Assembly (NCBI GenBank): GCA_013397695.1
Contig: VYZI01000043.1
Coordinates: 2,953,177-3,017,176 of the forward strand
Length of the DNA: 64,000 nucleotides
Source: Centropus unirufus
Lineage: Eukaryota > Chordata > Aves > Cuculiformes > Centropidae
Direction: 5' to 3'
How positions within the stretch are numbered: position 1 is the first letter of the stretch; every line of letters starts with the position of its first letter. Below, piece by piece: positions 1-12,590 of the stretch. Both the position numbers and the translations under genes were made by a program. The notes under the pieces are model-generated. The model searched no databases, was not told the origin of the DNA, and saw only the letters and a program-made list of their open reading frames with translations.

Positions 1-3000
1 AGATGTTGCTCCTTATGCTTGCTTATTCCTTCCAGACTATGTCAAAAAAAAGGTATGGAACTTGTTACCTCACAAATTCTTCCCTGAGAAAGTACTTAAC
101 TGATGCTGAAAAATGACTACTTTGCTTCCTAGGCTGTCAAATCTGACTTACCAGTTCCGTGCTCTTCCTTCAATTCTATGAGAAAAGGGAGTAGCAATTA
201 AGCTAGTAGTACAAATACAAGGACGCTAAGGGTGGCTTTAGGATAGGATCACATCCACACAGTAGTCAGCCTGACTTCTTGGTAGAGGAGTTCCAAGGAA
301 AAAAATAAATTGTTGCTGCCTTTATTTCTGTACAAAGATTTTTGGGAAAAAAGAGCTCTTTCTTTCCATGCACCTCTGTTTTCATCACAGATGTTTGTGC
401 CCTAGTGAATATTCTCCAGAGTTTGGATCTCTCTATTAAGTTGTTCTATGTCTCCCGATCTTCCTTTCCTTAACTACACAGATCCTCCCTTTCTCAGACT
501 GTGTGAAATCACTCCTTTGAGATAAGTTTTTTATTTTACACTGCATACGAGGAGAGGGATTTGCATGCATGCATGGTCCTATCTTTATTCTGTGAGGCTT
601 TTTTACATACACAGAGACCATTAATGTAATAACATCGTATTTCTATGTGGCATTTCTTAGCCACATTTATGTGCTCTTAGCCACACACTATACAACTGCA
701 GTGCTGAATGCATTATAAGACACAGACAGAGGTGAAAGCAGGACGATTGAAAAAATAAATGTAAAATGAAACTGTAGATAGATTTTACATCCCAACATTT
801 CCTTATCCCTCAGCAAATGCATTTATTATTTGTACATTTCCAGCCGTGTAGAACATGCCTTTTCCAAATTCCCTGCATTGAAAGGGGGATCCTTGGACCA
901 ATGAGGGGAATCCAAACATAATTTGTATAGATCAGGCCTTCAACTCTGAAACCTCTAAGCCACAAATAAGTCATGTACCTACAGTTATCATTCTTAAGAA
1001 ACAAAATGTGGCATAATCCACCAGCTTCAGATTGGATACAAAGGATATATTACTGTCATCCAATATAGAAATTATGAAGGCTCCCGTCACTAAAGGGCAC
1101 AATGCTAAAGGAGTCAATCAGCCTCAACAGGCTGGGTGAGAAACATATATTTCTGTTTAGAAGGGAACTGTTTTGTATTCAGACCTCTTGAGATCCTTGA
1201 AGTTCTAAAGATCCTGAATTTGAGTTTCTGCAAGTAAGGGTCAGCAGGAATTTCTGGTAATCCCAGAGAGGTTTGGGTGGGCAATGACATCTTTGATGCT
1301 GGTAAAAGTCTGAAAACTTTGCATAAAATAGGGTATCTTCAACCAGGAGCTAAAAGCAGTCAACTGCAGCCATTTTCCTGACAGAAGAATAGGATTAACC
1401 ACCATTAGTCACATTTGAAGAATAAACAATATATTTTTCCTTCGTTAAACAAATGCAATTTGCAAAATTAAACCATACAAAAGGGTGGAGGGGTTTTAAC
1501 ATATGCCAGTTGTATTTGATTTCTCTGTCTCCAGATGGCAGAAAGTACTGAATGAGGGTGGATTTCTCCAATGTGAACTTGAATCTCCATCTGCTGCCTC
1601 TGTATGCCACAAAGTCTGTGACCCACTCAACTGCTTTGTACTGGCTGGTCTACTGCTGGGTTTGCATAACCATGATTTCTCAAATCTGAGAACTGGGAAC
1701 TGAGTCCCCAAGTGATCCAACATACAGGCCAAGGTCTGCCTATTTTTAAATCAGAAGGTAGCACTTCTAAGCACATCAGGGATTTTTAACAAAATCTGAC
1801 AATAGCCACTGAATTCAGGTTTCAGTTTATATCCCTGAAAACCTATCAGCCCCAAAAGTTCTTTGAATAATGCCCAACACAACCAACTGACCTATCTGCC
1901 CTTGCGTTTTCTCCTCAGACTGGAGAGTACTTTTTAAACTTTTGAAACCATCCTCATTCCCAAATACGTGAATGAAGATGGGTCATGCTCACCTATAAAG
2001 ACTGAATACTGATGTCTTTCTTGTCTCTTCAGCAAACTGTTCTAGTCTCTCCAAGTTTTGTGCATGTCACCACAGAAAGGAGATGTCCCGACACTTTCTA
2101 TGACCTACCCCCTTTGTAAGAGAGGCTTGCCTCCAAAAGAGACAGATGTGTTCATACTGGTAGAACTCCTAGGCATAGGCAGACTGGTATAAGACTTCTT
2201 TTAATGCATTTCTTAATAAAAAATTAGTGGAATGGTTCATAACCATGAATTTATGTGAGTACAAGTCTCTATTCTTGCAGGTTCATCGCTTCCATAGATG
2301 TTTGGACAGCTGTCCCCATTTATATATTGATGATCTCTGCTGAAGTTGTACACTAGAGTGAATCAAATATCATCTGGTCTTCCAGTTCTATCCTGTCCAA
2401 GTACTGTCAGTGTTCATCCATTCTCATAATACTTCCATTTTCCTTCTTTAGTGAAAAGTGGTGGTGTTTTTATTTGTGTGTTACTGTAGCTTGAAGGAAC
2501 CATTCATGTGTCCATAATTCACAGAGGTAACTCAGGACAAAATAATATTTTTATTTTCTAGTCATCTCTGATAGAAAAAGATACAACAAGGGCATTAGAT
2601 AGAAAAAGAGCCTGAACCTCTGTCTTTTAGTACTAAGCTCAGTCTTCAGACCTTGTTATCTCAATGGTGAATGCCAATCTGCCCATACTGGAGACGCATT
2701 AATGAGAAGTCTTTGGTTTCTCTGTTCCTGGGAAGAAACTTGACAGATGTGCATTTATATGTTTGTGATATAGAACGATTACCAGCTACCATGGAGACAG
2801 CAGGCCTAAAGACTATGGGACTGTTGCCTTCGCAAGCCTGAACCAACTACCATCACAAAAGGGGTGGACAACTAGATGTGGCTGTTGTCCCTCCTCTCTG
2901 CTCACTAGCTGGTGCAGAGTGGCAGGTCACACTGCTTTCCGAACCAAGAAAGGCCAAAGCCACTCCTGAGTGCTACTAGGAGCCTACCAGCACACATTAC

Positions 3001-3849
3001 AAGGTTAGAGGATTCAGATGGTTGGGTCTTGATTTTTCACATTGCTACAGAAGAAAATACTGCTTTTTGGAGCTCATGCTTTGGTCAGTTTTACAAGGCT
3101 CTGAATGTATAAGGCTGAATTTTAGACTATTCTTCCTGCTGCTTTCTCAGCATAGTGGCTCGCTCTGTGAGAAGAAAGGCAAGCAAGCAACTAGAACATT
3201 AGAAAGTATTGGATTTAATGGGTCCGTAGTCATCAAGAAAGAGAGAGGCAGAAAAAAGTATCCTCTCAGGAGAGATACAGATTAGACTTTGAGTCAGTCC
3301 TACTGTCAGCTGTTTTAAAAATCCCAAAGGGACTTTTTATAAATTATTTAGCTGATGAAACTGCACCTTATGAATTACTTGGTGGAATTAAGGAGATGAG
3401 AATGATGAGGAAGGAGTGAGGGTCATTATCGAGTCAGTACTAAATGTTCAGCTGAAAAAGGGAGGGCAGGTAAGACAGCTCATAGATGCCTGTGATTTCC
3501 AAGTGATCCTTGAATGTTTATTGGGACATAATGTCTCTGACCCTGAAATGGGATGCAAGCCAATCTGTATAAAAAGATACTCTTATATTGCTGGCATAGT
3601 TTTGCGGTGAGAAGAATCTGCTGTATGTATATTTTATGTTTCAGGTTGCAGGGACCTGTGTGGGAGTTTTATATAATGTCTCTCAATATTTATTTGGTTA
3701 AACTTTACAATTATGGTCCTTAGAGAAAATGATTCTCAGATGCTAGATCTTGCCTGTATAATTTGAATGAAATTATGCACACACACAGAGGCAATCTCTT
3801 ACTCGTACACGGTATCATGCACACTTCTCCAGCCCTCTTCCTCTACATA

Positions 3850-3990
3850 TCTCCAATAACATGTTTATCCTCATAGCCACCATGTGGGTAAACTAGCGAC
3901 AGTCTCCCCATGACAGATTGATACACAGACACATTGCCTAGATGGAGACAGTGCCTCCAGTTAAGCGACTCCCTGGAATCCCTGTGGTTA
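3850..3990 (-). repeat. possible old MIR SINE relic
   Basis: Read on the minus strand, this stretch loosely follows the central part of MIR. On the plus strand the part near 3905-3945, around 'ccccatgacagattga' and 'cacagacacattgcctag', resembles the reverse-complement MIR core (cccat..acagatga.., cacagag..ttgccca). The resemblance is weak and many positions differ, so a chance match is possible. Confidence 0.3.
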
Positions 3991-5472
3991 GTGAAGACAA
4001 ACTGGTATGTCCAGAAGCTGTCTAAGCCCACCAAAAACCTGAGCCTACCGTGGAAGATAGAACCTTCTAAGAATCTTTACTGGCTCCCGGCAGAACCAGT
4101 AAAACACATATGATTCAGCAGTTGATGCCCACATATCTCATTCCAGACAAAGTTAAAGTCACCACTATGAGTGATTCTTTGCATCTTTGTCTTCTCTGCC
4201 AGGTTCCCAATCTACAAGTCTGATTTATAGCAGGGAACACATGCATGATATTGCTTCATTCCATACAAGTTTTATAGAGCACTTGAGAATACAAGTTAAA
4301 GGTGTCAACAGTTTAAAAAGAAGTACAAATTAGAACAATTAAGGTAGGAGAGGGATTGTTCTGGCTGATGGGTTAGGGGTGGAAAAACACAGCTATTCCT
4401 GAAACAATAACTCAGATAAATACCTATTTTGCTGTACATTTTAGTGCAGTGGGAAGGTGGAATGCTCTCTAACACTAAGAAAATAATTGGCTGCTTAAGC
4501 ATTGCAGAACACAGAAAGTGGAATAATTTGCAGGTAGAATAATGGTCAAACATATCCAAGAATCCAGGACACCTCCATCAGCAAGGCAGACACCAGACAC
4601 ATTCCAAATGTTATCCCAACATATTAGTCTGCTCCCTGTTAGTTTTTGCTGTTAATAGTTGGTATAACCATAATGGTGTTCAATGGGGAAGGCCTCCAGT
4701 GTTGCGCTTTGTCCCACTGTCTATTCCATGTAGAGGTCCCTGATTTCTGAGCTAGTCACAAATTATTTAAATGAGGTTAAATTAATAAAAGTCTACTCTT
4801 GTCCTTCTTTCTCTCATATATAAATACACTTAGAAGGTTAAAGGAAATTACTGTTTCATTTTGGGTGTATGAACAATAAAACTGGACTGTGCATGAGAGA
4901 ATAAACTGGATATGGGCTGAGTTTCGTTGATGGCAGTTAAGTCAGCTCACCTGAACAATGAGACAAATGTGTGCCACACAGGCCACTAAACTCAAGTGGC
5001 TTGGAACAAGCCAGGGCAGGCAGGCATGTGGGTCTAGTCACATTAGTGAGAACAATAATGTCTTTACCGTTCACATGTGATCAAAGTAGCCAAAGATCTG
5101 TCAGCACAGTAGCTCTTATTAAATGTAAGCATTTGCCAGTGGTGAGTGGAACCTGGCATTTCCCAGACAAAAGTATGTGCACAGACAGCGTATGCTGCAC
5201 ACACACACACTCAGCCTGTAGTTTCTGGGAATCATCAAGCCATATAAGCTACTCGGTGTGGGCCTTTAACACCAACATCTTTGGCTTCTAGACTGTTCAC
5301 TGCATGCTGAAATATCTTCTGTAGTGTAAGGGCAGGGCTGGCCTAGAGCTTTCAGGAAGCACTGAAGCTGTGGGGGCCAGAAATGGTTGGGTTTCTCTGG
5401 TATAATGGTGGTACAAACAGTTGATTTCTTTTAAGCACAGCACAGGAGCTCTCTGCACTTCCTGAGGAAATT

Positions 5473-5499
5473 TCTGAGGAAATTCAAAATTTCCTCAGA
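5473..5499. repeat. perfect 12-bp inverted repeat (hairpin)
   Basis: The arms are 'tctgaggaaatt' and its exact reverse complement 'aatttcctcaga', separated by three bases (caa). The left arm is also a near-perfect direct repeat of the 12 bases before it (5461-5472, cctgaggaaatt). The same unit therefore occurs twice in tandem and once inverted within 39 bp. This fits local replication slippage or template switching. No flanking poly-T run or conserved context suggests an RNA gene. Confidence 0.6.
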
Positions 5500-8400
5500 T
5501 TCTACAAAAAAAAAAGCCAAGTAGAAAAAAAATTCATTATGAAAAGATTTAAATAAAGCCACCTTAACCTGTTGGACTTTGGACAGTGAAAATTTAGGCT
5601 CTCATCATTACTGTGCTGTGTTATGTTTTGTTTAACATTCCCATGTGGGTAGGAGGGAGAAATTGAATATCCTGAAGTTGAGTTTAGGTCATCAGGAGTC
5701 TTCAGGGTTAATGGGAACTGTTATTGCTGAGATGCCAGGGAAAACTATTTCAGATCTATCAGCTGTGCCAAAAAGAGCAAAATCAATCAAACATTTGAGT
5801 TCCTGTGTAGGAAGTAAAAATAATTATTCTGTTATTTATTACCTTTAAAAAGTTTCATTTCAGCCAAAATGTCTTTAAAAAAAGGATTCAAATTTTATGA
5901 GTTTGTGGCTGAAGCAGGATTTGGGTTGGATAGTTTAAATGAGTCCCTGTATGTGGAAATGTCACAACATGCCAAATAAACAAGGGTCTGAGGAGTCTGA
6001 ATACAGCTACACTTGAACTTTGGGAAAATTCAGATTCATGGTCTGGTTGTATTTTGGCATAACAAACCAAGCCAAAGCCTTTACCCAAACACACCCACGA
6101 CTGTGAAAAGTTCAACCCCGTACCCAGCCCCTGCTTCCATGTCTGTTGCTTCCCTAAGCAAGCATGAAATGGGCTGCATAGGTTTTTGTACATCACAGAT
6201 AGCCAATATCTTCTGCTTCAATTTGGAAGTGCCTTTTGTTGCATCTTCGTAATGAGCTGGCTCCACAGCCAACTTCAAAAGCAAAATTAAAGAAGCTTAT
6301 TTTCCATCCAGATTGAGTACTTCCTGAGGAAAAAAAACTTCTTTGTCAACATTTAAGTCTGCATGTCCTACTTTGCTCAGTAGTAATGCATTGTATTGCT
6401 AAGAGAGAAACCAGGAGCTGATTCCCAATCTCATCTTTCCCTTCCCACACCACTGGAAGTCGAACATTCCGCTGAAGCAGCAGGCTTGGACCTCCAGGGC
6501 ACTGAAGGAGACGTTCCACTGGTGAGGCTGACCAAAGCCATAACATCAATCGTCTGCTGAGCTGTTGCACACATCTCAATGCTTAGTAGTGTCCCCTCTG
6601 GCTAATTGTATGTCTCCTCAGTTTTTTTTGGAGAGCGCTTCCTCAGCATTGTTTTTCCAGGCAGAACACCTCTAGATGTTGCCAATGGTACACTTTCACC
6701 TCCTACAAAATGGGCTAGAAAATAATTATTTCCCCACTAGTTTGCTGAATAGTCATTGAATTTAATAGAAAAATCACATTACAGCTATCAAATTCTGCAG
6801 AATTGTTCAATAAGCACAGGTCAGAACCCAATTCCCTGTTCCTTCTATGGAGAGGTATAAAATAACATATGTAGATCCTCTGGGCACCATCCTTATTCTT
6901 GTAGATGATAGCCTGCCACAACATCATCCAATAAAATAAGCGTGAGAGTTATTGTTTTCTTGGTTTTGGGAGATTACTGGGAATTGTTCCATGATCTCTC
7001 CAAAGGGAAGTTCCACAGAAGACAAGTTCCTTAGGGATGGAAACACTTTTGGCTGCTGTTTTTATAAGATGTATCTGGAAAGGCCATAGTGAGCTATAGA
7101 AAGACCTTACCAGAGTATGCTTTACAAGACCCATTTTCACAATGATGGTTACCTCCAAGGCTATGCAGTTGAAAGTGTGTATTCATCCACTTGAAAACCA
7201 GGGGTGTCTTGGCAATCTGGTCCAGTTCTGCATACACTGTTTTTTTGTTTATGTTAGGGGTGACCCTTTACACTGTGTTTAATGACTTTATGCGAATCTG
7301 GGAAAACATCCAATCATTCATAGTTGAAATATTGCACTTCGGACTCGTTACCAATACAAGCAACCTTGTACCTTATAAAACTGACTGGGAACTGGTCCCC
7401 TATCCCTCTTACTCTTCCAAAAACTACAGCCACCACAATAAAGCAGCAGTAGAATTTATGATCATTTACAGTAAGAGGAAACAAAGCACTTCTAGTATCC
7501 CATCCCTGGTGTTAGTTATTTTGCTTAAATCATTGAAGATGCTATGAAACTTTCCATGCACAATTGCATGCCAGTACCTACCAGGCCTTTCAAATGCTCT
7601 GACCTGCCCAGGAAGCACCTTTAAAGTTACCTGGACAGAGTCAAAGGTCTTTAATTTCAGAAAGAGCTGAGAAAGGAAGATCTTTCCAGCTTGAGTGATA
7701 GCTCTGCAATTTGAGTTAAGACAAAAACAGTTCCCAGTACATCGCTCAAGTATACGGACAGTTTTTAAAAGAAGGAGATGTTATGTCTGTCAACCTGCCC
7801 AGAAATCCTTTAGCCAGCAAAAGGAATCTGAAACCAAGATTGTAAAAAGCCAAAAGGAAATATTTTGCAAAGGCTTCAGGGGTGCTGGGACTGGGGAAGG
7901 GAAGATAATTCCTAAAAAATATATCTGGGTAAACAGACTGGCCATTGACTCATAACAAGAGCTTAATCTGCCACAGTCAAGTATAAATGTGTGAATTTCC
8001 AGGGCTGTGGCTTGCTGGACAGAGAGAGTAGCCAAATGGAGGAAGTGTTGCCTATGGTCTTATTCTATGTAAAATGGGAATAAGCATGTAATATGGATGA
8101 GCCTGAATTAGGTATCGGAGGCAAATTCCAGTGCTGTAACTCCTGTACTTTTTGCATTGATATTGCAATTCAGGAGCTTCTATTGTGAAGACTCAACACT
8201 CTAGGAAAAAGGGTCTAACTGATTTGGTGAGTTGAAGAACAGGGAAAAAGCCATAACCCTAGAGACCATTCTTTGGAAACCACATCGGCATGAACCTTCC
8301 TAGTGTCACAATCCATACTTACTTATATCTATATTATAGAGTTTAAACACTGCTACAGTATATACATTAGGAAAAAACGGCAAAAGACATAGCGATACTA

Positions 8401-9290
8401 AGGCAGCAATGATACTCTGAGTTTGTAGAGAGCCTGAAACAGTTCCAAATTGCTCCTTGCACTGATGTCTTGCTTTTCTTTGGTTTCACAACTTAAAGCA
8501 CAAAAAGAAGCCCATCATGAAGTGCAACAAATTCAGCTGGCCATGTCTTTGTTGAATTTACGTACTCAGGGGGAGGATGGAGTGCTTTCACAGTTTTTTG
8601 AAGAAGGCTCCACTTTCAAAACTTTGGGAAAAACTTAGTCCTTAATCATGCTGTCTCTTCACCACACAATAATGAACTGACCATGCAGGTTGTTTTTTCC
8701 CTCTATATCAACGTATTTTTGAAGTCTGCTCTGCTAGTTGTGAGATCATTCTTTGAAAGCTGTTATTAACTTCAGACTTATATAACCTGAAAGTTAAATA
8801 GAGTGATTTTATTTTCCTTGTTTCACCAAATGACCTGCAATACTATGATTTAGTCTAACAAATTACAATTATCTCTCTCACTCCTAATTTCTCCTTGTGA
8901 CCCCTTGGGGGGGGAAGCCATTCTTTGAGCACATCTGACTGATAGGCTCACCTGCAAATAACCTCATCGTTCTGTGGCTGATTGGAAAGCAACTCATATT
9001 TAACCCAGAAATGCTGTTTGTTCATGGTCCTTCTGTAGTATACAGAGTTTTTGCTAACAAATCCCACTGCAAAATCAAGCAAGATCCTAGAATCTTGCCT
9101 TGACTGTTGTATAGACACACAAGGACAAGTAGATTTTTCTTGGCAAAACTAAGCCATGACTCTGACATAGTAAAAACAACAGTCATAACAGCACATCAGA
9201 GGGCAAGAAAAATCAGAAAAAGTTTTATTCAGAAAATATGCTAGTTTCGCATGTTATTCTTCATTTAAACATGTTAAAATAACACCATCA

Positions 9291-9330
9291 ACCCCCCCAC
9301 CCACTCCAAAAAAAAAAAAACCAACACCAC
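9291..9330. repeat. C-run and A-run low-complexity tract
   Basis: A run of seven C is followed by CCACTCC and an A run of about thirteen, then a CA-rich stretch. It could be the remnant of a poly-A retroposon tail, but no element body can be recognised on either side. Confidence 0.5.
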
Positions 9331-10061
9331 ATCCATTACTTAAAATTACCACCAGTTTTTAGTGAACTTCTGCTTTGGCTTTGTTTTAGAGAAAATAAAC
9401 ATATTACTCCAGAGGCTGCAGGGCAAGCATGGGGCTGTTACCCTTCCTGGAGGAAAAAAGCCCTCACATTGTTCAAGCTTTCATTTTGGAAACCAAGGAT
9501 CCCTCTCTTAAAAAAACTCCCTTGTCCTCTAGCAGTGCCCTTCTCAGTGAATCTTGCATGTGGACACACTTAGCATGTTTCAGGATAATTTGTATGCAAA
9601 TGCTAGTGTTCCTTCCAAATCTAGGGGGAAAATGTGACAAAAAGAAAAAGAACTATATTAGTTTTGAATAATTCAGTCAACAAGGCTTTTTAGATTTCTC
9701 ATGGTATCTATCTACCTTCACAGAGCAGATAGACATCACAAAAACCTAAGGGAGATCCACATTTATCTGAATGGCAGCTGGAAGCCCCGGGTGTACCTCA
9801 TGGCATTAGACGCAGTTAGATAGCTGAATACTATCGAGCTCCTCTAACTATTGCAGTCACATATTATTTAAATCTAAAAAATAGGCCTGGGAAAGCCCTT
9901 TATTTTGGTTAGAAGGAGTCTGTCAGATGCCTTCCTGAGGAGATGGCAATTTCTCTTCCCTTTCTTTAGCCTTCAGTTTTTGTTAGCACTGTTATGTGGA
10001 AGGAGTAATAAAACTGCTTTAAATATTTCTGCTTTTTTTTTCCTATTTCTAAAAGCAGCAG
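9331..10061. other. gene-free sequence before duplicated element
   Basis: I see no gene. Short open frames at 9429-9671 and 9905-10156 have no recognisable signature, and the second runs into the duplicated non-coding element, which argues against coding. A T run near 10033 lies just before copy A of that element. Confidence 0.6.
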
Positions 10062-10300
10062 CACAAGGGGATGCTAAAATGAGTGCTTTCATTGGCAGGC
10101 TGTTTATAACAAATGGACTTGTTAAATGCAAACCTGTCTTTTGGATAATTTATTAAACTGCTCCTGTGGTCAGATGTGTGGTCAGGGAGTGACGTCCTGG
10201 TGCAGTTAATGACCTGCCAGCAGACACCTGTAGCATCTTTAGCAAAGGAGGCCTTGCTGGTACAATATGGCCTGCACAGGAAAATGGGAAAGGAAGACAG
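10062..10300. promoter_or_regulatory. duplicated non-coding element, copy A
   Basis: This is one of two diverged copies of the same non-coding sequence; the other is at 12350-12590. Colinear matches run from 'cacaag' (10062), through 'tcattggcaggctgttta' near 10089-10106, to the core at 10144-10220. Weaker similarity continues to about 10295 (ggcctg..ca..ggaaaatgggaa). The core 10144-10186 matches copy B at 37 of 43 ungapped positions by my count. It includes 'tgtggtcagg', which holds the RUNX-type TGTGGT motif, and a second 'tgtggtcag' lies 13 bp upstream. Later come a 'tgacgtc' CRE-like half, 'gttaatgacctgccag' and 'cacctg' (E-box). I infer an enhancer-like element; an exapted ancient repeat is the main alternative. 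Confidence 0.5.
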
Positions 10301-12349
10301 GTGGGGGGAACACTTGAGGCACTTGTTCTTCCACTAGTGCCTTGTTCACATTATAAATTTTAGCTTCTTCTAGGTTCTAGCTGAGGGATTTAGAACTCTT
10401 CACCCCCTTTTTTCAGAATGAAAAAGCTACTGGAGCTAAAAACTTCTCACCAGTGATTATATTTAATGACTCTTCTCTGACTTAAACAATTCACTGTGTA
10501 AGGATGTGAAACTATCTGGTTTTATTCCTTGGAGAGCTATTGAATTCAATGTCATGACAAAGATTTTTGTCTATATTATAACAAAAGAGGATGGAAGACA
10601 AAAGAGAAGAGACTACAATTAAAATGGATACACTATTTTGGTTACTACAACTTTTCATCTCTCCTGCTCTTCCTCAAACCCAAAACAAACAAATAGGAAT
10701 CCAGAATGTTCCTCTCTTTGCCCTCATGACACCATCTGATGATGTCTGGAACATCCTTTTTTCCTGTCAGTCTCAGGAAAAGGCAAATCCAGGAAGCATG
10801 GGGAGGAGTCCAAATGAGTGACAGTCCTAGAGCTCCTGGCTTCTTGAAGACTGCTTGGATCTTCAGCAGAGCTAGGTTGAAAGCTGTTTCTACACCTCGG
10901 ATCACTACAATTTCCTAGGAACTGGTTCTAAGATCCATTCTGTGACAGGAATGTCCCAAAATATCACCACACATTCTTAACTATAAGATTAAAGCCAGAA
11001 GGGCATTCTTGTGTCCCTCCTCATGTGTTCAGTTCACACAGGCACCTCTAAATGGAGTGCAAAGACAGAGATCAGCCCTAATCACCCCTTTGCTGAGGAG
11101 ACTAAACTCTCAGTCATAGGTAGCTGCCAAGAATCCAAAGCCTCCTCAGTCACAGAGATGATGACCACATGACTAGATGAACCACCCCAGGGTGTGGAAT
11201 CTCCTGAGCTTGATCCACCCTTTGCTCCACTGATCAAATATAATTTTGACTAAGATACACCAGGGAGGCATCCAGGGCAGACAGTAGTCTGTCTCCACAC
11301 TGTTAACAAGGCAGTGCTGGAGCCTCAGCGATACGCCTTCAAGTATAAGGGATCTCTCACGAGTGAGGGGAAGGTGAAGTAATAGAACAAACCCCTGTGA
11401 GATAACAAGTTAATTAATTATCTGGGCAATGGCAGACAAACACCCAGTGTGTGGAATTGAGAGCATGTTAGTACATCCCTCAGGAAAGTTGCAGTTCAAC
11501 CAACCTGGAGAAGACTTCTGGCTTGAGAATTAAATAATTTTCAGCAATAAAAGTGTCAGTTCATCCCAAATGACAAACATAGTTCAAGCAACAGGCAGAC
11601 ACAGCTCTGGAGAATCCTGCTATGCCAGGCGAAGTCTTCCTCTCCGAGTGTCCCCAGACCACAGGCCTACAAATGCCACCTCCCATCTTCCCATCTCCTT
11701 TACCTATCAGAATAGTGACTTTTATTTGTGATCAAGTCCTGTTTGAGTGACCTTTGTGAAGCTCTCTGCATCTATTACTCTATAAAGTCCATGAATACCC
11801 TAGACAGAGTTAAATGGATCCCTTCTTCCTTCCCCATAGAGCCAACACCTCACAGTATTGACAGGGGATTCCTCTCTCTTTCATTCCATGGTGTGAACCC
11901 TTGGATTGGTTCCAACAAGACTTTGGACAAGTAGCAAGGGTAACTATTTGCTCAGTTGTTGCCCACATTTAGAACTGCATCCAGCTTCATGGATTCTAAG
12001 CCCTAAATCTTCCACAATGTCGGGGGATTGCTTCACCCTCTTAGGCTGTGGCTGAGATGGAGTGCAGAATATTGGCTCTGACAGAAAGCTCCATCTAAAG
12101 ACTGCCCTAAAATAAATGGGACCAAAGCATTTCTAGCTTCTTCACCTGGCTGAAAAACTCCCCAAAGAACCAGTCTTTAAAAATGCACTCTTTCATTCAG
12201 TTTTTGCTGTGCATGCTACTGAGAGTCCAGATTTATTTCTGCTTTCCAGTTAGGTCTTTGGTTGGTTTTTTTTTTTTTTGCTGTTGTTGTATTTTAAAAG
12301 TGTTTGTTAGATATAAGAAACGATATGTCTTGGCACACAGTTCTTAGCT
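10301..12349. other. spacer between the two element copies
   Basis: I see no gene and no copy of the flanking element. The two frames overlapping on opposite strands near 10591-10905 are of chance length. A T run of about fifteen near 12267 and a TTAATTAATTA stretch near 11410 are the only notable low-complexity parts. If the flanking copies arose by a simple tandem duplication, the duplicated unit would have been about 2.3 kb, and the spacer no longer shows any matching partner. Confidence 0.5.
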
Positions 12350-12590
12350 CACAAGTGCATAGGGGTGCCAGGCCTGGGAACGTCATTAGCAGAGCTGTTT
12401 AGAAAAAAGGGCTATTTGGCCACAAAACTGCTCTGCTGATAATTTGTTTAACTGCTGCCATGGTCAGAAGTGTGGTCAGGCTCACGACATGCAGGAGCTG
12501 CTAATTACCTGTCAGCGGGCTCTTGCTGCGTCTTCTGCAATTGCAGCTCTCGTTGTTTGAGGCCCTGTCAGCAACGGAAATGAGAAGAGC
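12350..12590. promoter_or_regulatory. duplicated non-coding element, copy B
   Basis: Partner of copy A at 10062-10300, in the same orientation. Anchors shared with A lie at near-constant offsets of 2288 to 2295 bases: 'cacaag' (12350), 'tcattagcagagctgttta' (12383), 'gataatttgtttaactgct' (12438), 'tggtcagaagtgtggtcagg' (12461) and 'ctaattacctgtcag' (12501). Weaker similarity continues through 12516-12540 and 'ggccctgtcagcaacggaaa' near 12562. Differences from A include TAATTA (homeodomain-type core) where A has TTAATGA, and loss of the first TGTGGT. Retention of motifs while the surrounding bases diverge is the pattern expected of selection. No coding potential is visible. Confidence 0.5.

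Larger units (their letters stand above)
1..9290. other. gene-free unique sequence
   Basis: I see no gene here. Open frames are short, lie on both strands, have no recognisable protein signature and are of chance length; the best is 118 codons at 7191-7547. Apart from the hairpin at 5473-5499 and a possible MIR relic at 3850-3990, the only structure is short simple sequence: a CA run near 5198, an A run near 5506 and a run of eight G near 8907. The stretch could be intergenic or intronic; nothing in it decides which. Confidence 0.7.

Noticed and set aside
7191..7547. 118-codon plus-strand frame with a hydrophobic start
   Set aside because: Several frames of this length are expected by chance, and no recognisable family or neighbouring exon is present.
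8030..8090. 'tgtaaaatgggaataag', like the end of the MIR core
   Set aside because: The match is limited to under 20 bases, with no MIR sequence on either side.
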